This document shows positions 51,771-60,826 of a stretch of DNA of 64,000 nt, piece after piece; the stretch's first letter is position 1; each line of letters begins with the position of its first letter. Below the pieces are notes generated by a model. The model made no database searches, was not told the origin of the DNA, and saw only the letters and a program-made list of their open reading frames with translations. The DNA lies in the NCBI RefSeq assembly GCF_963662885.1, contig NZ_OY760055.1, positions 692,001 through 756,000 of the forward strand, read 5' to 3'. Origin of the DNA: an uncultured Pseudodesulfovibrio sp. (GTDB taxonomy: Bacteria > Desulfobacterota > Desulfovibrionia > Desulfovibrionales > Desulfovibrionaceae). A program made the translations under genes and the position numbers.

Positions 51771-54368
51771 ATGGATATAAACACATTCACCCGTAAGACG
51801 CAGGAAGCCGTTTCCGAGGCCCAGAATCTGGCCATCCGGAGCGGTCACCAGCAGATAGATTGCGAACACCTCATGCACGCCCTGGTGGCCCAGGAAAACG
51901 GCCTGGCAGGGCAGATTCTGCGCAAGCTCGGCGTGGCCCCGGACGCCTACCTCGGCGCAGTGGACGCCGAGATCGCCAAGATCCCGTCCGTGTCCGGCTC
52001 GGGTGTGCGCCCGGATCAGATCGTGGTCACCCAGCGCATGCAGAAGGCGCTGGTTGCCGCGGACGACATGCGTAAGCGCATGAAGGACGAGTACGTCTCC
52101 GTGGAACACGTTTTCGTGGCCCTCATGGACGAACCCGGCAACACCGGCATGGGCCGGGTCAACAAGCAGTTCGGGCTGGACAAGAACAAGGTCCTGAGCG
52201 CCCTGGAAGAGGTACGCGGCAAGCAGCGCGTGACCTCGGACAACCCGGAAGCGACCTACGAGTCGCTCAAGAAGTATGGCCGCGATCTGGTGGAGGAGGC
52301 CCGTTCGGGCAAGCTCGACCCTGTCATCGGCCGCGATTCCGAGATCCGTCGCGTGATCCGTATCCTCAGCCGCCGCACCAAGAACAACCCGGTGCTCATC
52401 GGCGAGGCCGGTGTGGGCAAGACCGCCATAGCCGAAGGGCTGGCCCAGCGCATCGTCAAGGGCGACGTGCCCGAGGGCCTTAAGGACAAGACCGTGTTCT
52501 CGCTCGACATGTCCGCGCTCATCGCCGGTGCCAAGTACCGCGGCGAGTTCGAGGAACGGCTCAAGGCCGTACTCAAGGAAGTGGCCGAGTCCGCCGGGCA
52601 GATCATCATGTTCATCGATGAGCTGCACACCATCGTGGGCGCGGGCAAGACCGACGGTGCCATGGACGCGAGCAACATTTTGAAGCCCATGCTGGCGCGC
52701 GGCGAGCTGCACTGCATCGGCGCGACCACCCTGGACGAGTACCGCAAGTATATCGAGAAGGACCCGGCTCTGGAGCGCCGCTTCCAGACCGTGCTGGTGG
52801 AGGAACCCTCGGTCGAGGATACTATCTCCATCCTGCGCGGCCTGCGCGAGCGGTTCGAAGTGCACCACGGCGTGCGCATCGCGGACGGGGCCATCGTCGA
52901 GGCGGCGGTGCTGTCCAGCCGGTACATCACCGACCGGCAGCTCCCGGACAAGGCCATCGACCTCATCGACGAGGCCGCGGCTTTGATCCGTACCGAGATC
53001 GACTCCCAGCCCTTTGAGCTGGACACGGCCAACCGCCAGATCATGCAGCTCGAAATCGAGCGGGAAGCGCTCAAGCGCGAGACCGACAAGGCGTCGCGCG
53101 AGCGGCTGGTCGAGCTGGAGAAGAAGCTGGCCGAACTCAAGGAATCCCAGTCCGCCATGCTGGCCCAGTGGGAAAACGAGAAGTCCGGCATCGAACGGCT
53201 GCGCGCGCTCAAGGGCGAGATCGAGGAGACCCGTCGCGAGATCGACGAGGCCAAGCGCATCCCCGACTACAACCGGGCCGCGGAGCTGGAATACGGCAAG
53301 CTGCCCCAGTTGGAGAAGGAGCTGGCCCAGCGCAACGAGGCTCTGGAATCCGGCGAAGGCCCGCGCATGGTCAAGGAAGAGGTCGGCCCGGACGACATCG
53401 CCCAGGTCATCGCAAAGTGGACCGGCATTCCGGTTTCCCGGCTGGTGGAAGGCGAGCGCGAGAAGCTGCTGCGGCTGGGCGACGTCCTGCACGAGCGGGT
53501 CATCGGCCAGGACCAGGCGGTTCAGGCCGTGGCCGACGCGGTGCTGCGCGCCCGCGCCGGTTTGAAGGACCCGTCGCGGCCCATCGGCTCGTTCATCTTC
53601 CTCGGCCCTACGGGCGTGGGCAAGACCGAGCTGTGCAAGACCCTGGCCTCGGCACTGTTCGACACAGAGGACAACATGGTCCGCATCGACATGTCCGAGT
53701 ACATGGAGAAGCACACCGTGGCCCGGCTCATCGGCGCCCCTCCGGGCTACGTGGGCTATGACGAGGGCGGCCAGCTGACCGAGGCCGTGCGGCGCAAGCC
53801 GTACTCGGTCATCCTGTTCGACGAGATCGAGAAGGCGCACCACGACGTGTTCAACGTGCTCCTGCAGATCCTCGACGACGGGCGGCTGACCGATTCCCAC
53901 GGCCGCACGGTGGATTTCAAGAACACCATCGTGATCATGACCTCCAACCTCGGTGCCGAGTACATGCTCGACGGCATCGACGCTTCCGGCGAGTTCAAGG
54001 AAGGCGTGGAGGAGCAGGTCCGCGAGGTGCTCAGACACCACTTCCGGCCCGAGTTCCTGAACCGCGTGGACGAGACCGTGCTTTTCCGGCCTCTGACCCA
54101 GGACCAGCTCATCGGCATCATCGACCTGCTGGTGGCCGGTCTGCGCGCAAGGCTCGAGGACCGCAACATCGACCTGACCCTGACGGATCGGGCCAAGGCG
54201 TTCATCGCCCAGTCGGCCTACGACCCGTCGTTCGGCGCGCGGCCTCTGCATCGCTATCTGAAGCACAACCTGGAGACCCCGCTGGCCAAGCGCCTCATTG
54301 GAGGCGACCTGGTTGACGGCCAGACCGTGACCGTGGACGAGCGAGAAGGGGAGCTGGTCTTCGCCTAG
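51771..54368 (+). CDS. clpB: Disaggregase ClpB
   Basis: An 865-residue AAA+ protein. N domain (1 to about 145), NBD1 with Walker A GEAGVGKT (about 209), the coiled-coil middle domain (about 400-525), NBD2 with Walker A GPTGVGKTE (about 612), and arginine fingers. With DnaK it rescues aggregated proteins. A very strong ribosome site (GGAGGTAACC) precedes it. Here it shares an operon with cbpA and cbpM rather than standing alone. Confidence 0.97.
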   Translation: MDINTFTRKTQEAVSEAQNLAIRSGHQQIDCEHLMHALVAQENGLAGQILRKLGVAPDAYLGAVDAEIAKIPSVSGSGVRPDQIVVTQRMQKALVAADDMRKRMKDEYVSVEHVFVALMDEPGNTGMGRVNKQFGLDKNKVLSALEEVRGKQRVTSDNPEATYESLKKYGRDLVEEARSGKLDPVIGRDSEIRRVIRILSRRTKNNPVLIGEAGVGKTAIAEGLAQRIVKGDVPEGLKDKTVFSLDMSALIAGAKYRGEFEERLKAVLKEVAESAGQIIMFIDELHTIVGAGKTDGAMDASNILKPMLARGELHCIGATTLDEYRKYIEKDPALERRFQTVLVEEPSVEDTISILRGLRERFEVHHGVRIADGAIVEAAVLSSRYITDRQLPDKAIDLIDEAAALIRTEIDSQPFELDTANRQIMQLEIEREALKRETDKASRERLVELEKKLAELKESQSAMLAQWENEKSGIERLRALKGEIEETRREIDEAKRIPDYNRAAELEYGKLPQLEKELAQRNEALESGEGPRMVKEEVGPDDIAQVIAKWTGIPVSRLVEGEREKLLRLGDVLHERVIGQDQAVQAVADAVLRARAGLKDPSRPIGSFIFLGPTGVGKTELCKTLASALFDTEDNMVRIDMSEYMEKHTVARLIGAPPGYVGYDEGGQLTEAVRRKPYSVILFDEIEKAHHDVFNVLLQILDDGRLTDSHGRTVDFKNTIVIMTSNLGAEYMLDGIDASGEFKEGVEEQVREVLRHHFRPEFLNRVDETVLFRPLTQDQLIGIIDLLVAGLRARLEDRNIDLTLTDRAKAFIAQSAYDPSFGARPLHRYLKHNLETPLAKRLIGGDLVDGQTVTVDEREGELVFA

Positions 54369-54389
54369 AACGCATGATGAAGATATTCA

Positions 54390-54424
54390 AAGGCCGGTAC
54401 CCGAACAGGGTGCCGGCCTTTTTT
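54390..54424 (+). terminator. Terminator after clpB
   Basis: AAGGCCGGTACCC and GGGTGCCGGCCTT (one wobble) with a GAACA loop and six T. Confidence 0.88.
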
Positions 54425-54536
54425 GCGCTCTTTGCTCTGCTCGGGGAAATGCCCACTAGGGCTACGGCCAAGAACTCTCTTGACATCCGCGCCGTCTTTC
54501 CTGATGGTTGCGCCTTCAACCATTATCGAGGTTTTC

Positions 54537-55691
54537 ATGCCCAATTTGATCCTGTTGGCATTGCTGGCGTCGTTTCCGCCCTTGTCCACAGATATGTATT
54601 TGCCCGCCATCCCCACGTTGCAGACGTTGTGGGGCATCAGCTACGCCACGGCCAACCTGTCGATGGTCCTGTTCATGGCCGTGTTCAGCGTTTTTCTGCT
54701 CATCCACGGACCGCTGTCCGACCGTTTTGGACGCAGACCGGTCCTGATCGGCGGGCTGAGCCTGTTCGTCCTGGCTTCATTCGGCTGCGCCATATCCCCG
54801 TCCATCTGGGTATTGATCGCCTGCCGCTGTCTGCAGGCGGCGGGCGCGGCTGCCGGGGCGTCGCTGGCTCTGGCACTCTCCAAGGACCTCTACGAGGGAG
54901 CCCAAAGGCAGAAGATACTGGCCCATATGGGGGTCATCATGGCCCTGGCTCCCATGCTGGCCCCGTCCATCGGCGGGTTGATGCTCAAATTCGCTTCCTG
55001 GCGCTGGATATTCGCCGTGCAGGCGGCAATGGCGCTGGTCGGATTGTACGGGGTGCTTCGTCTCAAGGAACCCCTCGAGGAATTCACGCGCGGCGGTTTC
55101 CTGGCCGTGGCCGGGCGGTATCGACTGGTCCTCGGGAACCTGCCGTTCACGGTCCTGGCCTCCGGGTTCGCGCTCATGTCCCTGCCGCAATTCGCCTTCA
55201 TCGGCGGCTCGGCTGATATGTACATCAACGACCTGGGGCTGAGCGAGCAGGCCTTCGGCATTTATTTCGGCGCCAACGCCATCGGCTTCATGCTCGGCTC
55301 CTTCCTGTGCACCCGGATGATCGGGGAGTACAAGCCGTTGAACATGCTCTACACCACCTTCGCCTGCCTCCTCGCGTCCACCGTGCTGATGTTCGTCCTG
55401 GGCGGGAAGACGCCTCTGACGCTGGCTATCCCCATGTTCTGCATGTCTTTGAGCGTGGGCTTTTCGCGGCCCATCTCCAACTCCATGATCCTCGATCAGG
55501 TGGACACGGACGTGGGCGCTGCCTCCGGCATCCTGACCTTCGAGATATTCTTTGTCGCGGCGGTGTCCATGCAGCTCATTTCCTGGGACTGGCCCGACAA
55601 GCCGCTGGTTCTGGCCGTGCTTGGCGTGATCGGCACATTGATCCCGTTGACGTCGTTGCTGGCCGTCAAGAAGCGCTGTCGGTTCAATTGA
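54537..55691 (+). CDS. Bcr/CflA-family MFS drug exporter
   Basis: A 384-residue, 12-helix transporter. The DMYLPAIPTL motif after helix 1 and GPLSDRFGRRPV between helices 2 and 3 are DHA1 Bcr/CflA signatures; RCLQAAGAAAGAS follows. Members export chloramphenicol, bicyclomycin or other compounds with protons. The start at 54537 has GAGG; longer frames lie upstream without a site. It sits between two terminators, alone. Confidence 0.9.
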   Translation: MPNLILLALLASFPPLSTDMYLPAIPTLQTLWGISYATANLSMVLFMAVFSVFLLIHGPLSDRFGRRPVLIGGLSLFVLASFGCAISPSIWVLIACRCLQAAGAAAGASLALALSKDLYEGAQRQKILAHMGVIMALAPMLAPSIGGLMLKFASWRWIFAVQAAMALVGLYGVLRLKEPLEEFTRGGFLAVAGRYRLVLGNLPFTVLASGFALMSLPQFAFIGGSADMYINDLGLSEQAFGIYFGANAIGFMLGSFLCTRMIGEYKPLNMLYTTFACLLASTVLMFVLGGKTPLTLAIPMFCMSLSVGFSRPISNSMILDQVDTDVGAASGILTFEIFFVAAVSMQLISWDWPDKPLVLAVLGVIGTLIPLTSLLAVKKRCRFN

Positions 55692-55710
55692 CGTCATGTG
55701 TCCTTGATGA

Positions 55711-55746
55711 AAAAGGCCCGTGCGCAACGTTGCGCACGGGCCTTTT
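55711..55746. terminator. Bidirectional terminator between the exporter and YheT-like genes
   Basis: GGCCCGTGCGCAAC and GTTGCGCACGGGCC form a perfect 28-bp palindrome flanked by AAAA and TTTT, between convergent genes. Confidence 0.88.
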
Positions 55747-55767
55747 GCTGTTGCTGTCTGGAACAGG

Positions 55768-56742
55768 TCAGGCTGCGATCCGGTTCAAAAAGGCTTCGGC
55801 CCTGCGTTCGGACCAATAGACGTTCTCTCCGCCCTTGGTCACGAAGCCCACGTGGCCGCCGTGTGCCGGGGTTTCCAGGAACAGGTGAGGGTTGGACATG
55901 GCCTCTGTCACCGGAAAGCAGGTCGGGGTCAGGAACGGGTCGTTCTGGGCGTTGACCAGCAGGGTGGGCACGCGCAGGGCGCGCAGGAACTGGAGGGAGG
56001 AAGCGTGGGCATAGTAGTCGTCTGCGTCCGCGTATCCGCCCATGGGCGCGGTGAAACGGTTGTCGAAGTCGCGCAGGGTACGGATGCCCTTGAGCCTGGA
56101 AGCGTCCACCACATCCGGGAAACGTTCGCCCTTTTCGCGCATCTTGCGGCGCAGGCCGCGCATGAAATATTCGAAATAGACGCGGTGGGAGGAGATGACG
56201 CGCTCGGCCCCGCTCAGGTCGCAGGGGGTGGAGAAGGCCACGGCCCCAACCACTTGTTCGGGTACCCGGTCCGGGTCCTCGCCCAGGTACTTGAGGATCT
56301 GGTTCCCGCCCATGGAAAAGCCGATCAGAACCACCTGCTCGTAGCGTCCGGTGGACAGACAGTGCTGGATGATTTCATGCAGGTCGTCCGTTTCGCCCGA
56401 GTGGTAGCAGCGGGGCAGGCGGTTGGGCTCTTCGCTGCATCCGCGTTGGGACCAACAGGCCGCGTCCCAGCCGTTTTGGGTGGCCATGACCGCCATGCCG
56501 AGCACGTATTTCTTGCGCGAATTGCCTTCCAGACCGTGGCTGACGATGACCAGACGGTTGGACTCGCCGGAGCGCGAGCGATGCCAGTCAAGATCCAGGA
56601 AGTCCGAGTCGGCAAGTTCAACGCGTTCGGGTTCGGGCGCGGCAAGAGGCGTGAGCCGAAAGAGCGGCGGAAACAGGGTGGCCATGTGTCCCGAGGCGAA
56701 GGGGAAAGGGGGCCGGTAGTCGGGAATGGGTAGTACGGGCAT
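55768..56742 (-). CDS. YheT-like alpha/beta hydrolase
   Basis: A 324-residue alpha/beta hydrolase of the YheT/UPF0017 group. The N-terminal PPFPFASGHMATLFP is the group's mark. Ser nucleophile in GFSMGGN, oxyanion-type VIVSHGLEGNS, late Asp in NAQNDPF and His in HGGHVGF complete the triad. Substrates are probably esters or lipids; none is proved. Cytosolic. Next gene upstream is the ABC protein, 43 bases away in the same direction. Confidence 0.88.
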   Translation of the reverse strand: MPVLPIPDYRPPFPFASGHMATLFPPLFRLTPLAAPEPERVELADSDFLDLDWHRSRSGESNRLVIVSHGLEGNSRKKYVLGMAVMATQNGWDAACWSQRGCSEEPNRLPRCYHSGETDDLHEIIQHCLSTGRYEQVVLIGFSMGGNQILKYLGEDPDRVPEQVVGAVAFSTPCDLSGAERVISSHRVYFEYFMRGLRRKMREKGERFPDVVDASRLKGIRTLRDFDNRFTAPMGGYADADDYYAHASSLQFLRALRVPTLLVNAQNDPFLTPTCFPVTEAMSNPHLFLETPAHGGHVGFVTKGGENVYWSERRAEAFLNRIAA

Positions 56743-56785
56743 GGGGTTGATGTACGACCACGAGCCCGCCCGGTCAACCCCGCTT

Positions 56786-58483
56786 CTACGTGGCGGATTT
56801 CAGCGTGATTCGCTGTCCGTGGAACGGGAGCAGGGACGAGCGGTGGCCCACGCTGACCACGGCGGCCCGGGGCAGCCGTTCGCGCAGCAGCCCGTAAAGC
56901 CTCGCCTCGCCGTCCTCGTCCAGCGCCGAAGTGGCCTCGTCCAGGAACAGCCAGTCCGGTCTTTGCAGCAGCATGCGCGCAAAGGCCAGCCGTTGCTGTT
57001 CGCCCGGAGACAGGGTCTGCGCCCAGTACCGTTCGTCGTCCAGCAGTCCGGTCAGCCGCTCTAGGCCGCAGTCGGCCAGGGCCGCGCGCAGGGCCTCGTC
57101 TTCAAATCCGCCCGCCGGGGTGGGGTAGCTGAGCACGGCGCGCAGGTTGCCCATGGGCAGATACGGCTTTTGCGGCAGAAACAGGGTCCGTCCGTTGGCG
57201 GGCAGGGAGATGGTGCCGTCGCCGTATGGCCACAGTCCGGCGATGGCGCGCAGAAGGGTGGATTTGCCTGTACCCGAGGGGCCGCTGACGAGCACGCTTT
57301 CGCCCGGAAGCAGGGTCAATTCCACCGGTTCGACCATGGGGTGTCCGTCGGGAAGGGCCAGGGTGAGGTCCTGGACGGCCAACGCTTCCTCGTCACCCCT
57401 GGCGCGGGACAACCCGTTGCCGTTGCGGGTCTCTTGCACTTCGTCCATCGCGTGGGAGAAACTGGTCAACCGGTCCACGGTGGCGCGCCAGGACGCCAGC
57501 TCGGAGTATGCGTCCACGAACCAGCTGAGCGAGCCCTGAACCTGGCCGAAGGCCGATGCGGTCTGCATCAGGCCGCCGAGCTGCATGGCCCCGGAGAAGT
57601 AGCGTGGAGCGGCCGCCAGGATGGGAAAGATGATCGCCGCCTGGGCGTAGCCGTTGGTCAGCCAGGAGAGGCGCTTCTGGCGGCGCATGATGGCCCACCA
57701 GTTGGAAACCACTTTGTCGAATCGGCTTTTGAAAATGGCGGATTCGTCCTTTTCACCGCCGTACAGGGCCACGCCCTCCACGTTTTCGCGGAAGCGTACC
57801 AGGCTGAACCGGAAGTCCGCCTCGTAGCGTTGCTGGTTGAAATTCAGTCGGATGAGCGGACGGCCCACGCGCATGGTCAGGTAGCTGCCGACCAGGGCGT
57901 AAACCAGAGCGACCCAGACCATGTAGCCGGGCACGGTTACGCCCACTCCGGCCAGGGTGAAGGAGAGCGCGCCGGACAGGTTCCAGAGGATACCCACAAA
58001 GGAGATCAGCGTGATGGCCGACTCCAGAAAGCCCAGGGTCAGAGAAAGAGTCTGGCCGACAAAGGAATCGATGTCGTCGGCGATGCGCTGGTCCGGGTTA
58101 TCAGTCTCGCCACCGCGCATCTGCATGATGTAGTAGGTCCGATCCTTGAGCCAGTGTTCCAGAAGGGTGTCGGTCAGCCACCGTCGCCAGCGTATGCGGA
58201 GCATCTGTTGCAGGTAAAGTTGGTATACGGCCACGGCGATGTAGATGCAGGCCAGCACGCCGAAGATGAGCAGTTGGTGGGTGAACGCCTGCCAGTCATG
58301 GTTCTGGAGGCTGTCGTAAAAGGCGTTGTTCCACTTGTTGAAGAGCACGTTCAGATAGACCAGCCCCAGGCTCATGGCCAGGATTACGGCCAGGAGCAGG
58401 CGGCCGCGCAGCTTGTCTTCGGAAAACCAGTAGGGTTTGGCCAGACGCCAGGTATCGCGCAAAAAGTTCTTCGTCGCGTTCAT
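56786..58483 (-). CDS. SbmA/BacA-like ABC transporter with ATPase (YddA type)
   Basis: A 565-residue half-transporter. The N-terminal membrane domain has about six helices and the SbmA/BacA-like block NKWNNAFYDSLQNHDW, then DNPDQRIADDIDSFV. The C-terminal ATPase has Walker A GPSGTGKST, signature LSPGEQQRLAFAR, and Walker B FLDEATSALDE. YddA-type proteins move peptides, cobalamin or long-chain fatty acyl groups; the substrate is unclear. The start at 58483 fits the family; the ribosome site is weak. Confidence 0.88.
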   Translation of the reverse strand: MNATKNFLRDTWRLAKPYWFSEDKLRGRLLLAVILAMSLGLVYLNVLFNKWNNAFYDSLQNHDWQAFTHQLLIFGVLACIYIAVAVYQLYLQQMLRIRWRRWLTDTLLEHWLKDRTYYIMQMRGGETDNPDQRIADDIDSFVGQTLSLTLGFLESAITLISFVGILWNLSGALSFTLAGVGVTVPGYMVWVALVYALVGSYLTMRVGRPLIRLNFNQQRYEADFRFSLVRFRENVEGVALYGGEKDESAIFKSRFDKVVSNWWAIMRRQKRLSWLTNGYAQAAIIFPILAAAPRYFSGAMQLGGLMQTASAFGQVQGSLSWFVDAYSELASWRATVDRLTSFSHAMDEVQETRNGNGLSRARGDEEALAVQDLTLALPDGHPMVEPVELTLLPGESVLVSGPSGTGKSTLLRAIAGLWPYGDGTISLPANGRTLFLPQKPYLPMGNLRAVLSYPTPAGGFEDEALRAALADCGLERLTGLLDDERYWAQTLSPGEQQRLAFARMLLQRPDWLFLDEATSALDEDGEARLYGLLRERLPRAAVVSVGHRSSLLPFHGQRITLKSAT

Positions 58484-58740
58484 GCGGGACTCTCGGAGTG
58501 GCCGTCGGCGGCGCAGTCGGAAGGCTGTGAGGTCGGCGGGGTATAGTTGTGGATGCCGCGCTTGGCGGAATCCGTGCCATGCGAAAAAACTACCGGCCAT
58601 GCATGGAGCCTGACGCCACATGGTGTCAAGCCGGTGAAGGGGGTTGCACAGGATGGTCAGGGAAAACGGTTGCCCGGACCGCGCCTGATTGGCTACGCTG
58701 TTTCATCGCCCGCAGACGGGCGCGAACCCGAGGAGCCCGA

Positions 58741-59946
58741 GTGCCGCTGTACGACCAGACCGATATGGAAAATTACGCCGAGGTCCTGACCTGGGCGTTG
58801 AACGAATCCAGGGAACGTCCCCTGCGCAACAGCGAGATGGTCCTCATCCGCTACGACATCCCCGGTCTGGCCCTGGCCGAGGCGCTCTATTCGCGGCTCA
58901 TGGACATGCACCTCATGCCGGTGGCCATGGCCCAGCCCACCCCATATATGGAAATGGAGCGCTATCTGAACTCCAGTTTCGGCCAGTTGCTGTTCCAGCA
59001 GCCCGGTCTTTCCGAGCTCTATTCACAGACCGCCGGGGTGATCAACATCATCGCCCCGGAAGAGCTGACCTATCTCCAGACTGTGGACCCGCGCACCATC
59101 GCCGAGGCCCGGCGTGCCGACGCGCCCAACCGGCGCATTCTCCAGCGGCGCAGGCAGTCCGGGGTCATGGGCTGGACCACCTGTCTGTATCCCACCGAGG
59201 CCCTGGCCAAGGGCTCGGGCATGACGCTGGATGAGTACGCCTACGCCTTGAAGCGGGCCTGCTGGCTGAACATGCCCGATCCGGCGGCCGAGTGGCGGCG
59301 CTTGAAGCGGGAGGTCGGCGAAGTCTGCGCCTGGCTCGACAGCCTGTCCATCCGCTCTCTCAAGGTGGAGTCCGAGGACATCGACCTGACCGTGGGCATC
59401 GGTGACAACCGTCGGTTCGTGGGTGTGAACGGGGCCAATATTCCGGGCTACGAAATCTACGTGGCCCCGGACGCGCGCAAGGTGGACGGAACCTACTACG
59501 CCGATCAGCCGACCCTGCGCTACGGGCATCTCGTGTCCGGCATGGCCCTGGACTTCTCGGGCGGCATCGCTTCGCGGGCCGAGGCCGAGATCGGCCAGAT
59601 GTTCGTCCAGCAGCAGCTCTATTCGGATGCGGGCGCGCGCAGGGTGGGGGAGTTCTCCCTGACCGACAAGCGCTTCTCCCGCGTGGACCGGTTCATGGCG
59701 CATACCCTGCTCGATGAAAATTATGGCGGGGAGCACGGCAACTGCCATCTGGCGCTGGGCGGCTCGGTGCTCGAAAGTTTTACCGGCCCGCCCGAGATGC
59801 TCACCCCGGAGTTGGAGTACGAACTCGGCTTCAACTCGTCGGACATGCATTGGGACCTGGTCAACACCCAGCCCAAGCGGGTCACGGCCAAACTGGCCGA
59901 CGGCAGCCCGAAGCTGATCTACGAGAACGGCGGATTCAGGATCTGA
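58741..59946 (+). CDS. M29-family metallo-aminopeptidase
   Basis: A 401-residue peptidase of the thermophilic aminopeptidase (AmpT/AmpS) family. The C-terminal metal site is seen in LDENYGGEHGNCHLALGGS and NSSDMHWDLV, with earlier Glu ligands. It cleaves N-terminal residues from peptides in the cytosol with Zn or Co. GTG start at 58741 behind GAGGAG; the frame opens 64 codons earlier but without a site. The 257-base region 58484-58740 upstream holds no further gene that I can support. Confidence 0.85.
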   Translation: MPLYDQTDMENYAEVLTWALNESRERPLRNSEMVLIRYDIPGLALAEALYSRLMDMHLMPVAMAQPTPYMEMERYLNSSFGQLLFQQPGLSELYSQTAGVINIIAPEELTYLQTVDPRTIAEARRADAPNRRILQRRRQSGVMGWTTCLYPTEALAKGSGMTLDEYAYALKRACWLNMPDPAAEWRRLKREVGEVCAWLDSLSIRSLKVESEDIDLTVGIGDNRRFVGVNGANIPGYEIYVAPDARKVDGTYYADQPTLRYGHLVSGMALDFSGGIASRAEAEIGQMFVQQQLYSDAGARRVGEFSLTDKRFSRVDRFMAHTLLDENYGGEHGNCHLALGGSVLESFTGPPEMLTPELEYELGFNSSDMHWDLVNTQPKRVTAKLADGSPKLIYENGGFRI

Positions 59947-60007
59947 CATTGGCCCGTTTCAATGGGGACGACTCTCTTCGTCTCTCTTTTTCTTGTCATT
60001 CTGGTTA

Positions 60008-60040
60008 TTGACAACCTTATCCACATGCTTATTTTCCACT
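60008..60040 (+). promoter_or_regulatory. grpE promoter region with DnaA-box-like 9-mers
   Basis: TTGACA (60008-60013) is a likely -35. TTATCCACA (60017-60025) is a perfect DnaA box inside the would-be spacer. TTTTCCACT (60032-60040) is a second, one-mismatch box in the same direction. The -10 is not clear (TTATTT at 60029-60034 is the best candidate). Confidence 0.4.
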
Positions 60041-60100
60041 CAGGTCTCGCTCCCCGCGGGCCTTTTCATTACCAAATACGCTTCTCAAGGAATTGATTTC

Positions 60101-60721
60101 ATGTCGAAAAACAACAATGAAGTGCCCATCAACGGTCTGTACGACGACGAGGGGCGGATACTGGATGAACAGGTCGCGGAAGGCCGTAGCGAAAGTGACG
60201 CCGATACCGCGGAGGAAGCGGTCGAAATGTCCTTGAGCAAGGAAGAGCTGACAGCCCTGTGCAAGGAATCCGTCTGTCCCGAGTGCGACGTGTTCAAGGA
60301 GGCGGAAGCCATTCGGCTGCGCGCCCTGGCCGACTCCGAGAACGTCAAGAAAAGGCTGCTCCGGGAAACCGAGGAGTTGAAGAAGTACGCGGGCGAGTCG
60401 ATCCTGGCCGACCTGCTGCCCATCCTCGACAACCTGGACCTGGCCCTGGCCCACACCGACAACCTCTCGCCCGAGTGTAAGAACTTCGTCATCGGCGTGG
60501 ACATGACCCGCAAGATATTCCTGGACGCGGTCAAGAACCATGGCCTGGAAGCGGTGCAGGCCGGAGTCGGCGTGGAGTTCGACCCGGAGATCCACGAGGC
60601 CGTTGGTACCGTGGAAGAACCGTCGCTGAAAAACAATCAGATCGCCCAGGTGGTCCAGAACGGCTATCGCCTCAAGGGGCGGCTGCTGCGTCCGGCCAAG
60701 GTTATGGTCAACAAGCTGTAG
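60101..60721 (+). CDS. grpE: Nucleotide exchange factor GrpE
   Basis: A 206-residue GrpE. Long N-terminal coiled coil, then the C-terminal beta head (GVGVEFDPEIHEAVGTVEE; GYRLKGRLLRPAKVMV). It releases ADP from DnaK. An unusual cysteine set, C54, C59 and C62 (ALCKESVCPECDVF), lies in the helix before the coiled coil and might bind metal or sense redox. The start at 60101 has AAGGA ten bases upstream. Confidence 0.95.
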   Translation: MSKNNNEVPINGLYDDEGRILDEQVAEGRSESDADTAEEAVEMSLSKEELTALCKESVCPECDVFKEAEAIRLRALADSENVKKRLLRETEELKKYAGESILADLLPILDNLDLALAHTDNLSPECKNFVIGVDMTRKIFLDAVKNHGLEAVQAGVGVEFDPEIHEAVGTVEEPSLKNNQIAQVVQNGYRLKGRLLRPAKVMVNKL

Positions 60722-60826
60722 GTTTTTTGACGCTGCGGCCTTTACAAGGGCTGTCGCGTGATTATTGAAGAAAGTAACGAAAATTTTACGTCGAATACGA
60801 CTTTCATATCTTAGGAGGACATAAAT

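Noticed and set aside
51723..54266. An 847-codon leftward frame opposite clpB
   Set aside because: Antisense shadow of clpB; no family features and no ribosome site.
60722..60826. CIRCE operator upstream of dnaK
   Set aside because: The CIRCE arms (TTAGCACTC and GAGTGCTAA) are absent; only a small GTCG-AATA-CGAC repeat is present.
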